The notes beneath the pieces were generated by a model. That model was given only the letters and a program-made list of their open reading frames with translations. It did no database searches and was not told the DNA's origin. Of a DNA stretch of 64,000 bases, positions 17,465-26,140 are shown piece by piece (the first letter of the stretch is position 1; the number at the start of each line of letters is the position of its first letter). The stretch is from the NCBI GenBank assembly GCA_039812845.1, contig JBDIBK010000001.1:36773-100772 (forward strand). Direction: 5' to 3'. The translations under genes were made by a program, and so were the position numbers. Source of the stretch: JACTMJ01 sp039812845. Its GTDB lineage: Bacteria > Acidobacteriota > Terriglobia > Bryobacterales > Bryobacteraceae.

Positions 17465-18564
17465 TGTACTGTCAGAGGATTCTGGCGGCGCTGCAATTTC
17501 TCAAACAATTCTTCATAGAGCGTGGTGATGGCCTCCCAGCTATAGAGACGCTCCACGCGCCGGCGAGCCGCATCGCGGAGGCGATCCCGTTCGCTCTCAT
17601 TCATTCGCGATGCAAACCGAATTACATCCGCGAGGGTTTCCTTCTCAAACGGAATCCCGGTATCCCCGGCCACTTCGGCGTTCTCCGGTGTGTTCAGATA
17701 TAACACCAGGCTTCCTTTGCCCATGGCCTCAATGAGGGCGGGATGGGTGCCTCCCACTTCCGTCGCGTGAATGTATCCGTAGCAGTGAGACTGCAACTCG
17801 TGGTAGCCCTTCCCGTAGATGCCGCCGGGCAGGTGGATACGGGGGTCCGTGGTGTTTCGAATAGCGGCGATGTATTCCGCGGCATATGGAGCGTCGCCGA
17901 CCAAAACCAGGTGCCGGGGGCTTTCGATCGTTTCATACACTTGCCGGACAAGGAGCGGGTTATTCTCCGGCTCAAAGCGCGTGACGTAGAGCCAGTAATT
18001 GCCAGGCTCGACCCCGATTTCGTCGAGAGCTCCGGTGGAAGGGAGCTGCCCTACCTGCGCGCCGTAGGGGATACAGACGGAACCGGCGCGGTACCGCCGT
18101 TGGTAGTAGGCGGCGATCTGACGCGCATCCGTAACCATTACGGTGGGGAAGCGGGTGGCCAAAAATTCCGACAAATGATACCAGCCTCGGGCGGGCCGAT
18201 TCCACTTCTTGCGAAAGCGTTCGATCCCGTCCACGTTGAGCGCAACGGGCATGCGGGCGAGCCGGGGGAGCAGGGTGAAGATGGCATTCGCCGCGTTGCA
18301 ATAGAGGACGGCATCGTGGCGGTGAAGCAGCAGATGCGCGGTGCTGATAGCGGAATGCGCCAGCGTATCGAGGTATTTATTGCGGATGGTAGGGAGCCAT
18401 TGAAGGGTGACACCGCGGTATTGCCGGGCCGCGGGCTTCTGGCGGCAATACACGGTGACGAAATGACCTCGTTCAACCAGGCGCGTGCAGAGCTCTTCCG
18501 CGAACGTCTCGTAGCCGCCATAGGCCGCGGGAATTCCGCGCGTTCCCAGGAGTGCGATACGCAT
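17449..18564 (-). CDS. GT4-type glycosyltransferase with DUF1972 N domain
   Basis: A 371-residue glycosyltransferase. The N terminus MRIALLGTRGIPAAYGGYETFAEEL matches the DUF1972 family that precedes a GT4 C-terminal domain in rhamnosyl- and other sugar transferases. The C-terminal half carries YGYIHATEVGGTHPALIEAMGKGSLVL (about 245-270), the donor-binding region with the conserved glutamate. The protein is probably cytoplasmic and membrane associated, adding a sugar to a lipid-linked polysaccharide. It is preceded by a GT2 gene 10 bases upstream and overlaps alr downstream. The donor sugar is unknown. Confidence 0.88.
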   Translation of the reverse strand: MRIALLGTRGIPAAYGGYETFAEELCTRLVERGHFVTVYCRQKPAARQYRGVTLQWLPTIRNKYLDTLAHSAISTAHLLLHRHDAVLYCNAANAIFTLLPRLARMPVALNVDGIERFRKKWNRPARGWYHLSEFLATRFPTVMVTDARQIAAYYQRRYRAGSVCIPYGAQVGQLPSTGALDEIGVEPGNYWLYVTRFEPENNPLLVRQVYETIESPRHLVLVGDAPYAAEYIAAIRNTTDPRIHLPGGIYGKGYHELQSHCYGYIHATEVGGTHPALIEAMGKGSLVLYLNTPENAEVAGDTGIPFEKETLADVIRFASRMNESERDRLRDAARRRVERLYSWEAITTLYEELFEKLQRRQNPLTVQWNSQ

Positions 18565-18574
18565 GCCGGCGCCT

Positions 18575-19663
18575 CTAGTAGCGCGCCGCCTCGGACTGGC
18601 TCACCGAAGCCCGAAGATGGAATTCGGCCGGAGCCTGCCTGGACACGGGATCGTACGCGAACCAGCTCTCGATGTAGCGGTCCGACACCCGCTTCCTGCT
18701 CATGACCTGCTTGCGTTTTTGCATGGTGCTGGACCAGTTCCGAGTGAGAAACCAGAATGCTCTAAGCGAAGAATGCTCCCAGAGGAGGCAACAGCCGATG
18801 ACAATGAGATCCCGCCACAGAATGGACCAAAAGAAGCGCCGGTACATCGGGAGGGAGATGTTCTTCATGCGCATCAGGTAGCGGTTCTTTACCGAGTGCA
18901 TGTTGATCTCGGCCGGCAGTGCGCGGCGGTTGCCGGGGAGCACGTTTCTCACGTGGTAGCCGCGGGCCATCGGGGTATACAGGCATTTCCAGCCGGCCAA
19001 CTGAGAGCGCCACGCGACATCGGCGTCTTCGCGATAGACGAAGAAATCGTGATCGAAGAACTCGCCGTCCACCGCAATGTCGCGAATCATCTCGGCGCGG
19101 TACAGCGCCGCCGCGGCGGTGGCACCGAAGACGTATTCGATTTTGGTGAAGTGCCCGTTATCCACCTCCTGGCTGCCGCGGTCCAGGTGCCGAAGCATCG
19201 GAGTGAAATAGATGCCGGTGGAATCGACGAGAGGCTTCTCGTGGAAATCAAAAGTGGCGCGAATGGCAAGCAACTTGCCGCAGACGGTGCCCACTTCAGG
19301 GTCAATTTCGCCCGCCGCCACGAGAGCGTCGATGAAGTCGGGCAGCAGCAGCACATCTGGATTGAGGGTGAGGATCCAACTGCCGCGGCTGAGGCGGATG
19401 GCCTGGTTCTGCGCCGCGGCGAAACCGACATTCTCATCATTCAGGATGATGGTGCAGCGATCGGAGAACTGCTCAAGAATATCGATGGTTCCGTCAGTGG
19501 AAGCATTATCGACGACGATGATCTCTTTTGCTTCATATCGCTGCTCGAGCACCGATTCGAGGCAGCGTTTGATAAAGCGTCCACTATTGTAGGTGACGAG
19601 AGTTATCGAAACGAAAGCTGTGGGAGAAGAGACAAAGTCTCGATTTGAGATGGATTGAGCCAT
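18575..19663 (-). CDS. GT2-family glycosyltransferase
   Basis: A 362-residue GT-A fold transferase. Motifs in order: VSITLVTYNSGRFIKRCLESV (about 18-38), the nucleotide-binding VVDNASTDGT, the metal motif in LTLNPDVLLLPDF (about 94-106) and the catalytic EDADVAWR in the second half. This pattern resembles rhamnosyltransferases of the WbbL/RfbF type. A C-terminal segment around residues 285-310 is hydrophobic and may associate with the membrane. It belongs to a run of three GT2 genes followed by a GT4 gene and alr. Confidence 0.88.
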   Translation of the reverse strand: MAQSISNRDFVSSPTAFVSITLVTYNSGRFIKRCLESVLEQRYEAKEIIVVDNASTDGTIDILEQFSDRCTIILNDENVGFAAAQNQAIRLSRGSWILTLNPDVLLLPDFIDALVAAGEIDPEVGTVCGKLLAIRATFDFHEKPLVDSTGIYFTPMLRHLDRGSQEVDNGHFTKIEYVFGATAAAALYRAEMIRDIAVDGEFFDHDFFVYREDADVAWRSQLAGWKCLYTPMARGYHVRNVLPGNRRALPAEINMHSVKNRYLMRMKNISLPMYRRFFWSILWRDLIVIGCCLLWEHSSLRAFWFLTRNWSSTMQKRKQVMSRKRVSDRYIESWFAYDPVSRQAPAEFHLRASVSQSEAARY

Positions 19664-19682
19664 AGAAGCGAAGCGCGTCCTT

Positions 19683-20675
19683 CTAAGATTCTTGCCGGTT
19701 TTCTGAAGTATTCCTTACCGGTCTGCTGGACGGTGGTCTTCCATGAAGAACTGTTCTCAGTGCCAACGCGAACACAGGCCTCACACCGCGAAAGCCGTTT
19801 GAGCGTTCGGATCGGCTCAAAACGGCCCTAGAGAGCGTTCCAACCAAGACTGTGGACCCAATCATGCGAACCCAGACGGAGGAAAAATGTTTCGCCGCGA
19901 ACTGTAACAGACTCCGATACCAGTATAGCTGACGGCGGCCTCGTTCCAGCCCATGGATTGAATGACCTCCAACATGCACTCCAGCCACTGTTGGAACGCG
20001 CCATACCAGGCTATGGTTTCTTCGCAGTTGTAAACAATAGTCGACGTCCTCGAACCAGATGGGCCAGAACCGTTCATCAAAACCGCCGATGGCCTGCCAG
20101 GCCGCTTTTCGCAAGATCAGGAATGCGCCGGCCGGCTGTTCCACGGTACCGGCAAGATCCCAGCGATGCCCGTGATAGCGGTAACGCCGATTTACCGGGT
20201 TTGAAGGCCATACCCGATTCAAGCCGAGGGCCTCGAAGATGAGGGTCATGGGCGTGGGAAGACGGCGGTACTGGAACGAATGTTGGGGGTCACCGTCTTC
20301 CCCCAGGAGGGTTGCCGCCACCGCGCCGATCTCCGGTTGGGCGAAGGGCTCCAGGAAGGCAATTGGCGCTGCGGTGAGAACGACGTCCGGGTTGAGCAGG
20401 AGGACAAAGGGCGTGTTGAGCGCTGCAATGCCCTGATTGGCTGCCGCCGCAAAACCGCGATTGTCCTTGTTTGCGACCAGGGAGAGTTCGAAGCCGGCGG
20501 CGATCTCCCGAGTGGCGTCGAGCGACGCATTGTCCACGACAACCACGGGCAGATTGTATGGGTGCAGGCTATCGAGGCAAGCGCGGAGGACATGCGCGGA
20601 GTTGTGGGTGACAAGGACCACGCCCAGCAGATCGGCTGCGGCCTGGCTGGCGGATGTGTTCGCGAGAACCGTCAT
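19683..20675 (-). CDS. GT2-family glycosyltransferase
   Basis: A 330-residue GT-A transferase with LGVVLVTHNSAHVLRACLDSL, VVVDNASLDATREI, the metal motif in LLLNPDVVLTAAP, and FEDVDYCLQLRR as the catalytic acidic segment. It resembles the rhamnosyltransferase-like GT2 proteins beside it. Its ATG overlaps the stop of the preceding GT2 gene, indicating translational coupling. The acceptor is unknown. Confidence 0.88.
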   Translation of the reverse strand: MTVLANTSASQAAADLLGVVLVTHNSAHVLRACLDSLHPYNLPVVVVDNASLDATREIAAGFELSLVANKDNRGFAAAANQGIAALNTPFVLLLNPDVVLTAAPIAFLEPFAQPEIGAVAATLLGEDGDPQHSFQYRRLPTPMTLIFEALGLNRVWPSNPVNRRYRYHGHRWDLAGTVEQPAGAFLILRKAAWQAIGGFDERFWPIWFEDVDYCLQLRRNHSLVWRVPTVAGVHVGGHSIHGLERGRRQLYWYRSLLQFAAKHFSSVWVRMIGSTVLVGTLSRAVLSRSERSNGFRGVRPVFALALRTVLHGRPPSSRPVRNTSENRQES

Positions 20676-21709
20676 CGCATACCCTCTTGAGGATTGTCCA
20701 CGAGGGCGAAGTAGGCTTTCCAGAAAGCGGCCCCAGACGGTCCCACGTTGCGTTGCAGGATTTCCGATTCGCTCGAAAGCAGGACGGCGGACAGACGCTC
20801 ATCCCGTTCTGAACTGTACCGCAGCGGGGAGTTCCGATAGGGAGCGCGCCAACGTTGCCAGCGAAACAAGATGGAGGCTTTGCCCCGTATCGCCGCTAAA
20901 GGATGACCTTTGCGCGCGGCAAGCAGAAGAAAGAGCAGATTCCCAGCGAGGATGGGCCGCCACCAGCGGCGGAGGACGGCTGGCGAATAGTGCCTCGCGA
21001 TGATTAGCGCCTGGTTCCGGGCATTCCAATAGGTGGCTTTCGCGCTCCACACGCCGAGCGTGGCACTGCCGACGTGGACGGCACGCGCGCCGGGCACAAA
21101 AATGCCGCGATGCCCATGCAGGGCCGCGCGCAGCCCGAACTCGACATCCTCCAGATAGTTCACGAATCCTTCGTCGAGAAACCCGATTTCCCGGAGGAGG
21201 GACATGCGAAAGAGCGCGGCGGTCATTGGCGGGAACTGCATGGGCCGAGACGCCGCGGCGTCCGGGTGATTGAGATTCTCCCGATGGAGGGCGCGTTCTG
21301 GACAGCCCGAACGACTCAGAAGATCCCAGGCGCCGTCGATCCGATGCTTGTCGTGCCCGGAGATGAGCAAGGGGCAGGCGAACGCAACCGCAGGGTCCGA
21401 GAGGGCTGCTTCCAGGCTGGATAGCCAGGCGGGTTCGAGGACGACATCGCTATTCACCAACGCCACGAGCTCCGTCCCGACCGTGGCGAGGCCGCGGTTA
21501 ATGGCGATGGCGAAGCCATAGTTGCAGTCCAACGCCAGCCATTCGGCCGCACCGGCAACGACATGCCGAGAGTTGTCGGTGGAGTGATTGTCCACGACGA
21601 GGACCCTCGACGGGGCGCTTGACTGTGCTGCAATACTAGGCAGCAGTCTTGCGAGGTGGGCCGCCCCGTTATAATTGGGGATCACGATTGTGGTTCGCGC
21701 TTTTGCCAA
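20672..21709 (-). CDS. GT2-family glycosyltransferase
   Basis: A 345-residue GT2 protein: TTIVIPNYNGAAHLARLLPSI near the N terminus, VLVVDNHSTDNSRHVV, the metal motif in ALVNSDVVLEPAW, and YLEDVEFGLRAALHGH as the acidic segment. The start is uncertain: TTG at 21709 lies just before the first beta strand but no strong ribosome site is seen. It is the first gene of the alr-ward glycosyltransferase operon and overlaps the next gene by four bases. It is divergent from the unknown exported protein at 21775. Confidence 0.85.
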   Translation of the reverse strand: MAKARTTIVIPNYNGAAHLARLLPSIAAQSSAPSRVLVVDNHSTDNSRHVVAGAAEWLALDCNYGFAIAINRGLATVGTELVALVNSDVVLEPAWLSSLEAALSDPAVAFACPLLISGHDKHRIDGAWDLLSRSGCPERALHRENLNHPDAAASRPMQFPPMTAALFRMSLLREIGFLDEGFVNYLEDVEFGLRAALHGHRGIFVPGARAVHVGSATLGVWSAKATYWNARNQALIIARHYSPAVLRRWWRPILAGNLLFLLLAARKGHPLAAIRGKASILFRWQRWRAPYRNSPLRYSSERDERLSAVLLSSESEILQRNVGPSGAAFWKAYFALVDNPQEGMR

Positions 21710-21774
21710 CTTGTTTGTGCCAGGATTGCCGCGTTCGGCTTTTCCGCAGGGAAAAGCGTCTGTGAAAATACATT

Positions 21775-22344
21775 ATGATGACACGTCTGCTTCGCCGCCA
21801 TTGGCTGATCGCGCTGGCCGGTTTCGTTGTAACGGCCACTGCGGCTCCCGCCGAGCTTCAATCCGGCGCCAATGTGTATGTGCTCCCCATGCGGTCCGGG
21901 TTTCATTTGTTCCTCGCCAGCCAGCTTGCGCAAGCCAACGTGCTCACCGTAGTGACCGACGCGTCGCTGGCCGACTACATCCTTACCGATTCGATTGGCG
22001 GGGCTTTTGAGCAATCGATGGAGGAGCTTTACCCAAAGCCGAAGCCTGAAGAGCCGGCTAAAGCAAGACAGGATGACAAGAAGGAAAGTGGGGGGATATC
22101 CTCCATGGTGGACGCCTATTCCACCTCGGTTCGGCGACCCTCGACGTTTTCCCGCTCCGACGGCACCTACTTTCTTGTGGACCGCCATAGCCGGATTGTG
22201 GTGTGGAGCACGTTCTTTAACCATCGAGACACACGGAATCAGGCGATGGACAAGGATGCCGCTCAGATGGTGAAACGGCTCAAGAAGCATCTGAAGGCGG
22301 CGAGCGGCACAGCATCGACGCACGCTGAGAGTGCCACGCCTTAG
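21775..22344 (+). CDS. Exported protein of unknown function
   Basis: A 189-residue protein with an N-terminal signal sequence (hydrophobic residues about 10-25, then TAAPAELQ). No family is recognised. The middle is charged and low in complexity (about 85-105, PKPKPEEPAKARQDDKKE), followed by a segment with YFLVDRHSRIVVWSTFFNH, and the C terminus is basic and helical. The gene is the only plus-strand gene inside the polysaccharide cluster and its stop overlaps the stop of the convergent GT2-GT4 gene by a few bases. It may be an envelope protein; a function cannot be given. ATGs at 21775 and 21778 are both possible. Confidence 0.65.
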   Translation: MMTRLLRRHWLIALAGFVVTATAAPAELQSGANVYVLPMRSGFHLFLASQLAQANVLTVVTDASLADYILTDSIGGAFEQSMEELYPKPKPEEPAKARQDDKKESGGISSMVDAYSTSVRRPSTFSRSDGTYFLVDRHSRIVVWSTFFNHRDTRNQAMDKDAAQMVKRLKKHLKAASGTASTHAESATP

Positions 22345-24770
22345 TCCGAAATTCTCGATGCCGGGTGAAGATCTCCGGTCGCTGGCCGGGGCTGCCGCTC
22401 CGCCTTCTCGTTAAGCAACCGATGGTATCGTGCGACCAGGCTCCGGGTATTCTTCTCCGCATCCCAATCCGCGGCCACCAAGCGAAGCGCCGTTTCCGCC
22501 ATCTGCGCACCCCGTTCCGGATGCGATAGCAGTTGAAGGACGGAATGCGCGAAATCGTCTGGAGATTCGGCTACGGCGCAGACCGGACGTTCCGGAAAGA
22601 TAAGACCTTCCGCCCCAATCGGCGTGGCCACGACCGGAATTCCAGAGGCGAACGCTTCGAGCAACTTCACCCGGACGCCCGAGCCGGAGAGCACGGGACA
22701 TACGAAGACGGCGCACTCCCGTAAGTGTGAACGGACATCATCCACCGAACCCAGAAGGGTGACCCAATCGGGCAACGGTTCAGGAAGGTTGAGGAGGCCG
22801 GAATTCGGCCCCACAACCCGCAAGCGCGTGGAAGGACGGGCTGCGAGGACAATCGGCATCACGCGGGAGAGAAGCCAGTGGAGCCCTTCTCTATTTGGCA
22901 AATGGCGGAAGTTCCCCACGAACAGAAGCGTGTCTGGAACGCGACTTTCCCCGCCGTGTGGAGACGAGGTGATGTCGATGCCGGCGCGCAACCTGGGCGC
23001 AATGCGCTTGGACAGACGGGGCAGGAAGCTTTCCAGATAATGCCGATTGGTGTCTGTGCAAACCTGCACAAAATCGAGCTTGGCCAGCGCGTTAAGCTCA
23101 TAGCGCAGGGCGCGCAGATATTCGAGGGCGGGCAAGGGGTCCGAAAGCAGGTTTGCCATGCGCACGCGCCTTCCGACGCTCTGGAAATAGATATCGTGCT
23201 CAAAGAGCCCGGTAACGATGCGGCGATACGATTTTGCATATTGGGCAAGCTGCGTGTATTCCACTTGCAGCACATCGATGGACTTCTCAAGAACTATTCG
23301 GTCTAGGAGTTGAGCAAGTTCCGGAAACGCAAATTCCCGGACCGCCTTGGGAAGGAAACCGAGACAATTCGCGGACGGCGCGGGCGGCCGTACAAGAAGG
23401 TGCATTGATGCGAAGCGGCCAGCCTCCGCGAGATGGGCTTCGCGTTCCGATTCCTCTTCGAGCATCACGACCAGATGGACATCACACAGCTTCGTCAAGT
23501 GGCGAAGGGTCTGGAACATGAGAGCCGCGCCGCCATGGTGCGGCGGATAGATTGGATAGGGCGAGAGAAAAAGCACTTGCAGACGCCCGGAGGGTGAGCC
23601 CTCATTTCGGTAACTGTGCCGAAATCGATCATGAAAGGAATCGGGGCGATGCAACTGAAGCGCTTCCATGTCGGAGACTCTGGCGGCGCGAGCGCTGATC
23701 CAACGTCTCCGAAGCACCTCCGGAAACTGCAGAAACGCACGGGCGGCAGCTTGCCCGGTGCAGCCCCTCGGCCTCCCATCTCCCGCCAGGTTTGCGAGGC
23801 AGTTATACAGGAGACGCAAGCAACTGGAGGCCAGCATGCCGGGATGAAGGACGTGTTTCCAATGAAAGAGAATCCGATTCTTCTCGACGATTGCATCGAT
23901 GTAGGAACGGGAGAATCGCTTGCCGATTGTCCCGCGATGCTCATGATAGACCACACTATCCGCCGTGTAGAGCACCTTCCATCCGCGCTTCCAGGCCTCC
24001 CAACCAAGATCCGTGTCTTCGAGGTAGAACGGGCGATAGATATGGTCAAATCCACCGATCTCGAGGAGTTTCTTGCGATGAAAAGCGGAGGATCCACCGC
24101 CGGGATAGAAGCAGGGGTAGAGCATGGAGACGTCAGCATTCAAGTCATGGCCCAAACGGATCTCCCCGTGCTCCCAGAGGGCATACGTGAGCCCCGATTC
24201 TTCACGCCGCTTACTCGGATCGCTGAATCGGATTTGGGCCGCCACAGCGAATACGTCGGGGTCGACGAAAGGCGACAGCAGCGGTGCGAGAAAACCGGGC
24301 TCCACTCGCATGTCGGAGTTCAGCAGGACGACGTAAGGATTCGCGGCGGCAAGGATCCCGGCATTCGAGCCGCCGCCAAAGCCGCGATTCCGAGGCAGGG
24401 AAAGCAGCCGCACTTCCGGACAATGACGCTTAAGCCATTCCGCGCTGCCGTCGGTGGAGGCATTGTCAACGACAATCAGTTCATCACCGAGATCGAAGTC
24501 ACAGGCAGAAATCACGCTGGGCAGGTACTTTTCAAGAAGGTCCCGGCCATTCCAGTTTGGAATGACGATAGAGGCTGGGGGGCGCTGAGAGGGCATCATT
24601 GGCGGGGCGTCGGGAGCACCTGGCACCGGGACCGTTCGCATGAGCCTGCTCAGAACCCCCACGAGAAGGAGGGAGACATACGCAAACGGCAGCAGGAGCG
24701 CCAACAGGAGAGTGCACGCAATGCCGGCAAGGGTCTCGAGCACGTGTCGATATAAGGGCGCAGGATGCAA
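22341..24770 (-). CDS. GT2-GT4 fusion glycosyltransferase
   Basis: An 809-residue two-domain enzyme. One or two N-terminal membrane segments (about 12-42) are followed by a GT2 domain at about 66-310, with SIVIPNWNGRDLLEKYL, VVDNASTDGSAEW, the metal motif NSDMRVE and YLEDTDLGWEAWKRG. A linker of about 80 residues leads to a GT4-like domain at about 396-785, with LFLSPYPIYPPHHGGAALMF at its start and SGSGVRVKLLEAFASGIPVVATPIGAEGL as the donor site. The fusion could add two sugars in sequence to one growing chain. It lies 8 bases after the methyltransferase-coiled-coil gene. Confidence 0.88.
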   Translation of the reverse strand: MHPAPLYRHVLETLAGIACTLLLALLLPFAYVSLLLVGVLSRLMRTVPVPGAPDAPPMMPSQRPPASIVIPNWNGRDLLEKYLPSVISACDFDLGDELIVVDNASTDGSAEWLKRHCPEVRLLSLPRNRGFGGGSNAGILAAANPYVVLLNSDMRVEPGFLAPLLSPFVDPDVFAVAAQIRFSDPSKRREESGLTYALWEHGEIRLGHDLNADVSMLYPCFYPGGGSSAFHRKKLLEIGGFDHIYRPFYLEDTDLGWEAWKRGWKVLYTADSVVYHEHRGTIGKRFSRSYIDAIVEKNRILFHWKHVLHPGMLASSCLRLLYNCLANLAGDGRPRGCTGQAAARAFLQFPEVLRRRWISARAARVSDMEALQLHRPDSFHDRFRHSYRNEGSPSGRLQVLFLSPYPIYPPHHGGAALMFQTLRHLTKLCDVHLVVMLEEESEREAHLAEAGRFASMHLLVRPPAPSANCLGFLPKAVREFAFPELAQLLDRIVLEKSIDVLQVEYTQLAQYAKSYRRIVTGLFEHDIYFQSVGRRVRMANLLSDPLPALEYLRALRYELNALAKLDFVQVCTDTNRHYLESFLPRLSKRIAPRLRAGIDITSSPHGGESRVPDTLLFVGNFRHLPNREGLHWLLSRVMPIVLAARPSTRLRVVGPNSGLLNLPEPLPDWVTLLGSVDDVRSHLRECAVFVCPVLSGSGVRVKLLEAFASGIPVVATPIGAEGLIFPERPVCAVAESPDDFAHSVLQLLSHPERGAQMAETALRLVAADWDAEKNTRSLVARYHRLLNEKAERQPRPATGDLHPASRISD

Positions 24771-24778
24771 GACGGAAC

Positions 24779-26140
24779 CTACCTCAAGCTGGGGCCAACG
24801 CCCAAAATGCGACCAAGGCGGAGCCAGCGGGAGGCGCGCAGAAGCTCGAGCGTCTCCCCCCGCTGTTGGGACGCTTCCACAATACTGCGCAATCTTGCCG
24901 CGATCTCTGGCACTGCGGGCTCACCCTGCGTTGTGTCGAATCCAGCAATCTCCGCCAATAGCGATTGCTCACGATGACGGAGGTGCTGGTTGTCTTCGAG
25001 TGCTGCCGCCAACGAGTTGAGTTGGTCGGTCAGGCTTTCCGCCTTGGCGACACTGCTCGCGACCGCTTCCGCCGCATCGAGGAGTGCGCGATCCAGATGA
25101 TGGATGCGATCGCGGAGTTCGAGATTGTGCGCATCAAGGCGGCGCGCCCACTGGGAGCGTTCCTCCACTGTGCGCTCCGCTTCGTGCAGGCGCGCAACGG
25201 CGTCCTCCAATTCTTTACATTTCTTGTCCAGCGAGGAAGCCAAGCTCCTATTCCGGGATTGCAGATCTTCCGTGGATTGCAGTGCCCAGGCGGAACGCTC
25301 TTTTAGCTCCAATTCCACCCGCTCGTGAATCCTTTGAAGCGATACGAGTTCCGACTTCGCCCGCTCAAGCCATTCCGTCTTGGCTTCCACCTCCCGCTCA
25401 AGGAGCTGAATATGCCGTGCGCGCTCCATCAAGACGTTTCCGCTCGATGCGAGATAGATGAAATCCTTTGATGGAGGGAGGCTGGAATGAGAGCATACCG
25501 CAATGTAGAACTGTGCATCCGCCACACCGACGGCGTGGGAATCGCGGAAGGTTTCCAAGGCCGAGCGATCCTCACTTCCCAAAAAAGAGATGGCCGGGAC
25601 CGCATTCTGTCCGATCAAACGCACGTGCTGAAAGACACCGCGCATGGCAGCGACGAACTCTGAGCAGTCGAACTCATGAACATGGAACGGGTTTGGTCCG
25701 GACTCGCCTCTGGACATGGCGTAGTAGTCCCGATTCGGAGTCGAAACCAGGGCGATCCCGCGATGCGCGGTCACTCTTGCAAGTTCTCTGAGAAAGTGCC
25801 GCCAGTCGTCCAGGTGCTCCACGACTTCGAAAGATACCGACAGTTCGAAATGACCGTCGGCGAACGGCAGAGCACGGACGTCGGAAACCGAGAAATTAAG
25901 GCCTGGAAGTCGATTGGATTCTCTTGCGAGCAGAACGGTGCCGGGATCGACATCCACGCCCACGGCAGCGGCGGCGGATTGCGCGAGAAGGGCGGTGCCG
26001 TAGCCCATGCCGCATCCCGCGTCGAGACATCGTTTGCCGACCGCGAAGCTGCAGGCAAAGCGATAGCGACTCACATGTTCATGAAGCAGATCATCGTCCA
26101 CGGCCCCGGGCACGATTCGCTCACCGGTGAACTCAACCAT
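24779..26140 (-). CDS. SAM methyltransferase with long coiled coil
   Basis: A 453-residue protein. Residues about 35-215 form a class I SAM methyltransferase, with CLDAGCGMGYGTALLAQ (38-54), VGVDVDPGTVLLA (60-72) and FEVVEHLDDW (104-113). Residues about 235-400 are a long, charged, heptad-like coiled coil with repeated ERSxWA-type segments (281-286, 327-332). The C terminus RASRWLRLGRILGVG (435-449) is basic-amphipathic and may bind the membrane. Start 26140 (MVEFTGERIVPG) overlaps wzt by 8 bases; an upstream open extension is rejected. The arrangement resembles WbdD, which methylates O-antigen ends and uses a coiled coil as a length ruler, but no kinase domain is visible here. Confidence 0.85.
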   Translation of the reverse strand: MVEFTGERIVPGAVDDDLLHEHVSRYRFACSFAVGKRCLDAGCGMGYGTALLAQSAAAAVGVDVDPGTVLLARESNRLPGLNFSVSDVRALPFADGHFELSVSFEVVEHLDDWRHFLRELARVTAHRGIALVSTPNRDYYAMSRGESGPNPFHVHEFDCSEFVAAMRGVFQHVRLIGQNAVPAISFLGSEDRSALETFRDSHAVGVADAQFYIAVCSHSSLPPSKDFIYLASSGNVLMERARHIQLLEREVEAKTEWLERAKSELVSLQRIHERVELELKERSAWALQSTEDLQSRNRSLASSLDKKCKELEDAVARLHEAERTVEERSQWARRLDAHNLELRDRIHHLDRALLDAAEAVASSVAKAESLTDQLNSLAAALEDNQHLRHREQSLLAEIAGFDTTQGEPAVPEIAARLRSIVEASQQRGETLELLRASRWLRLGRILGVGPSLR

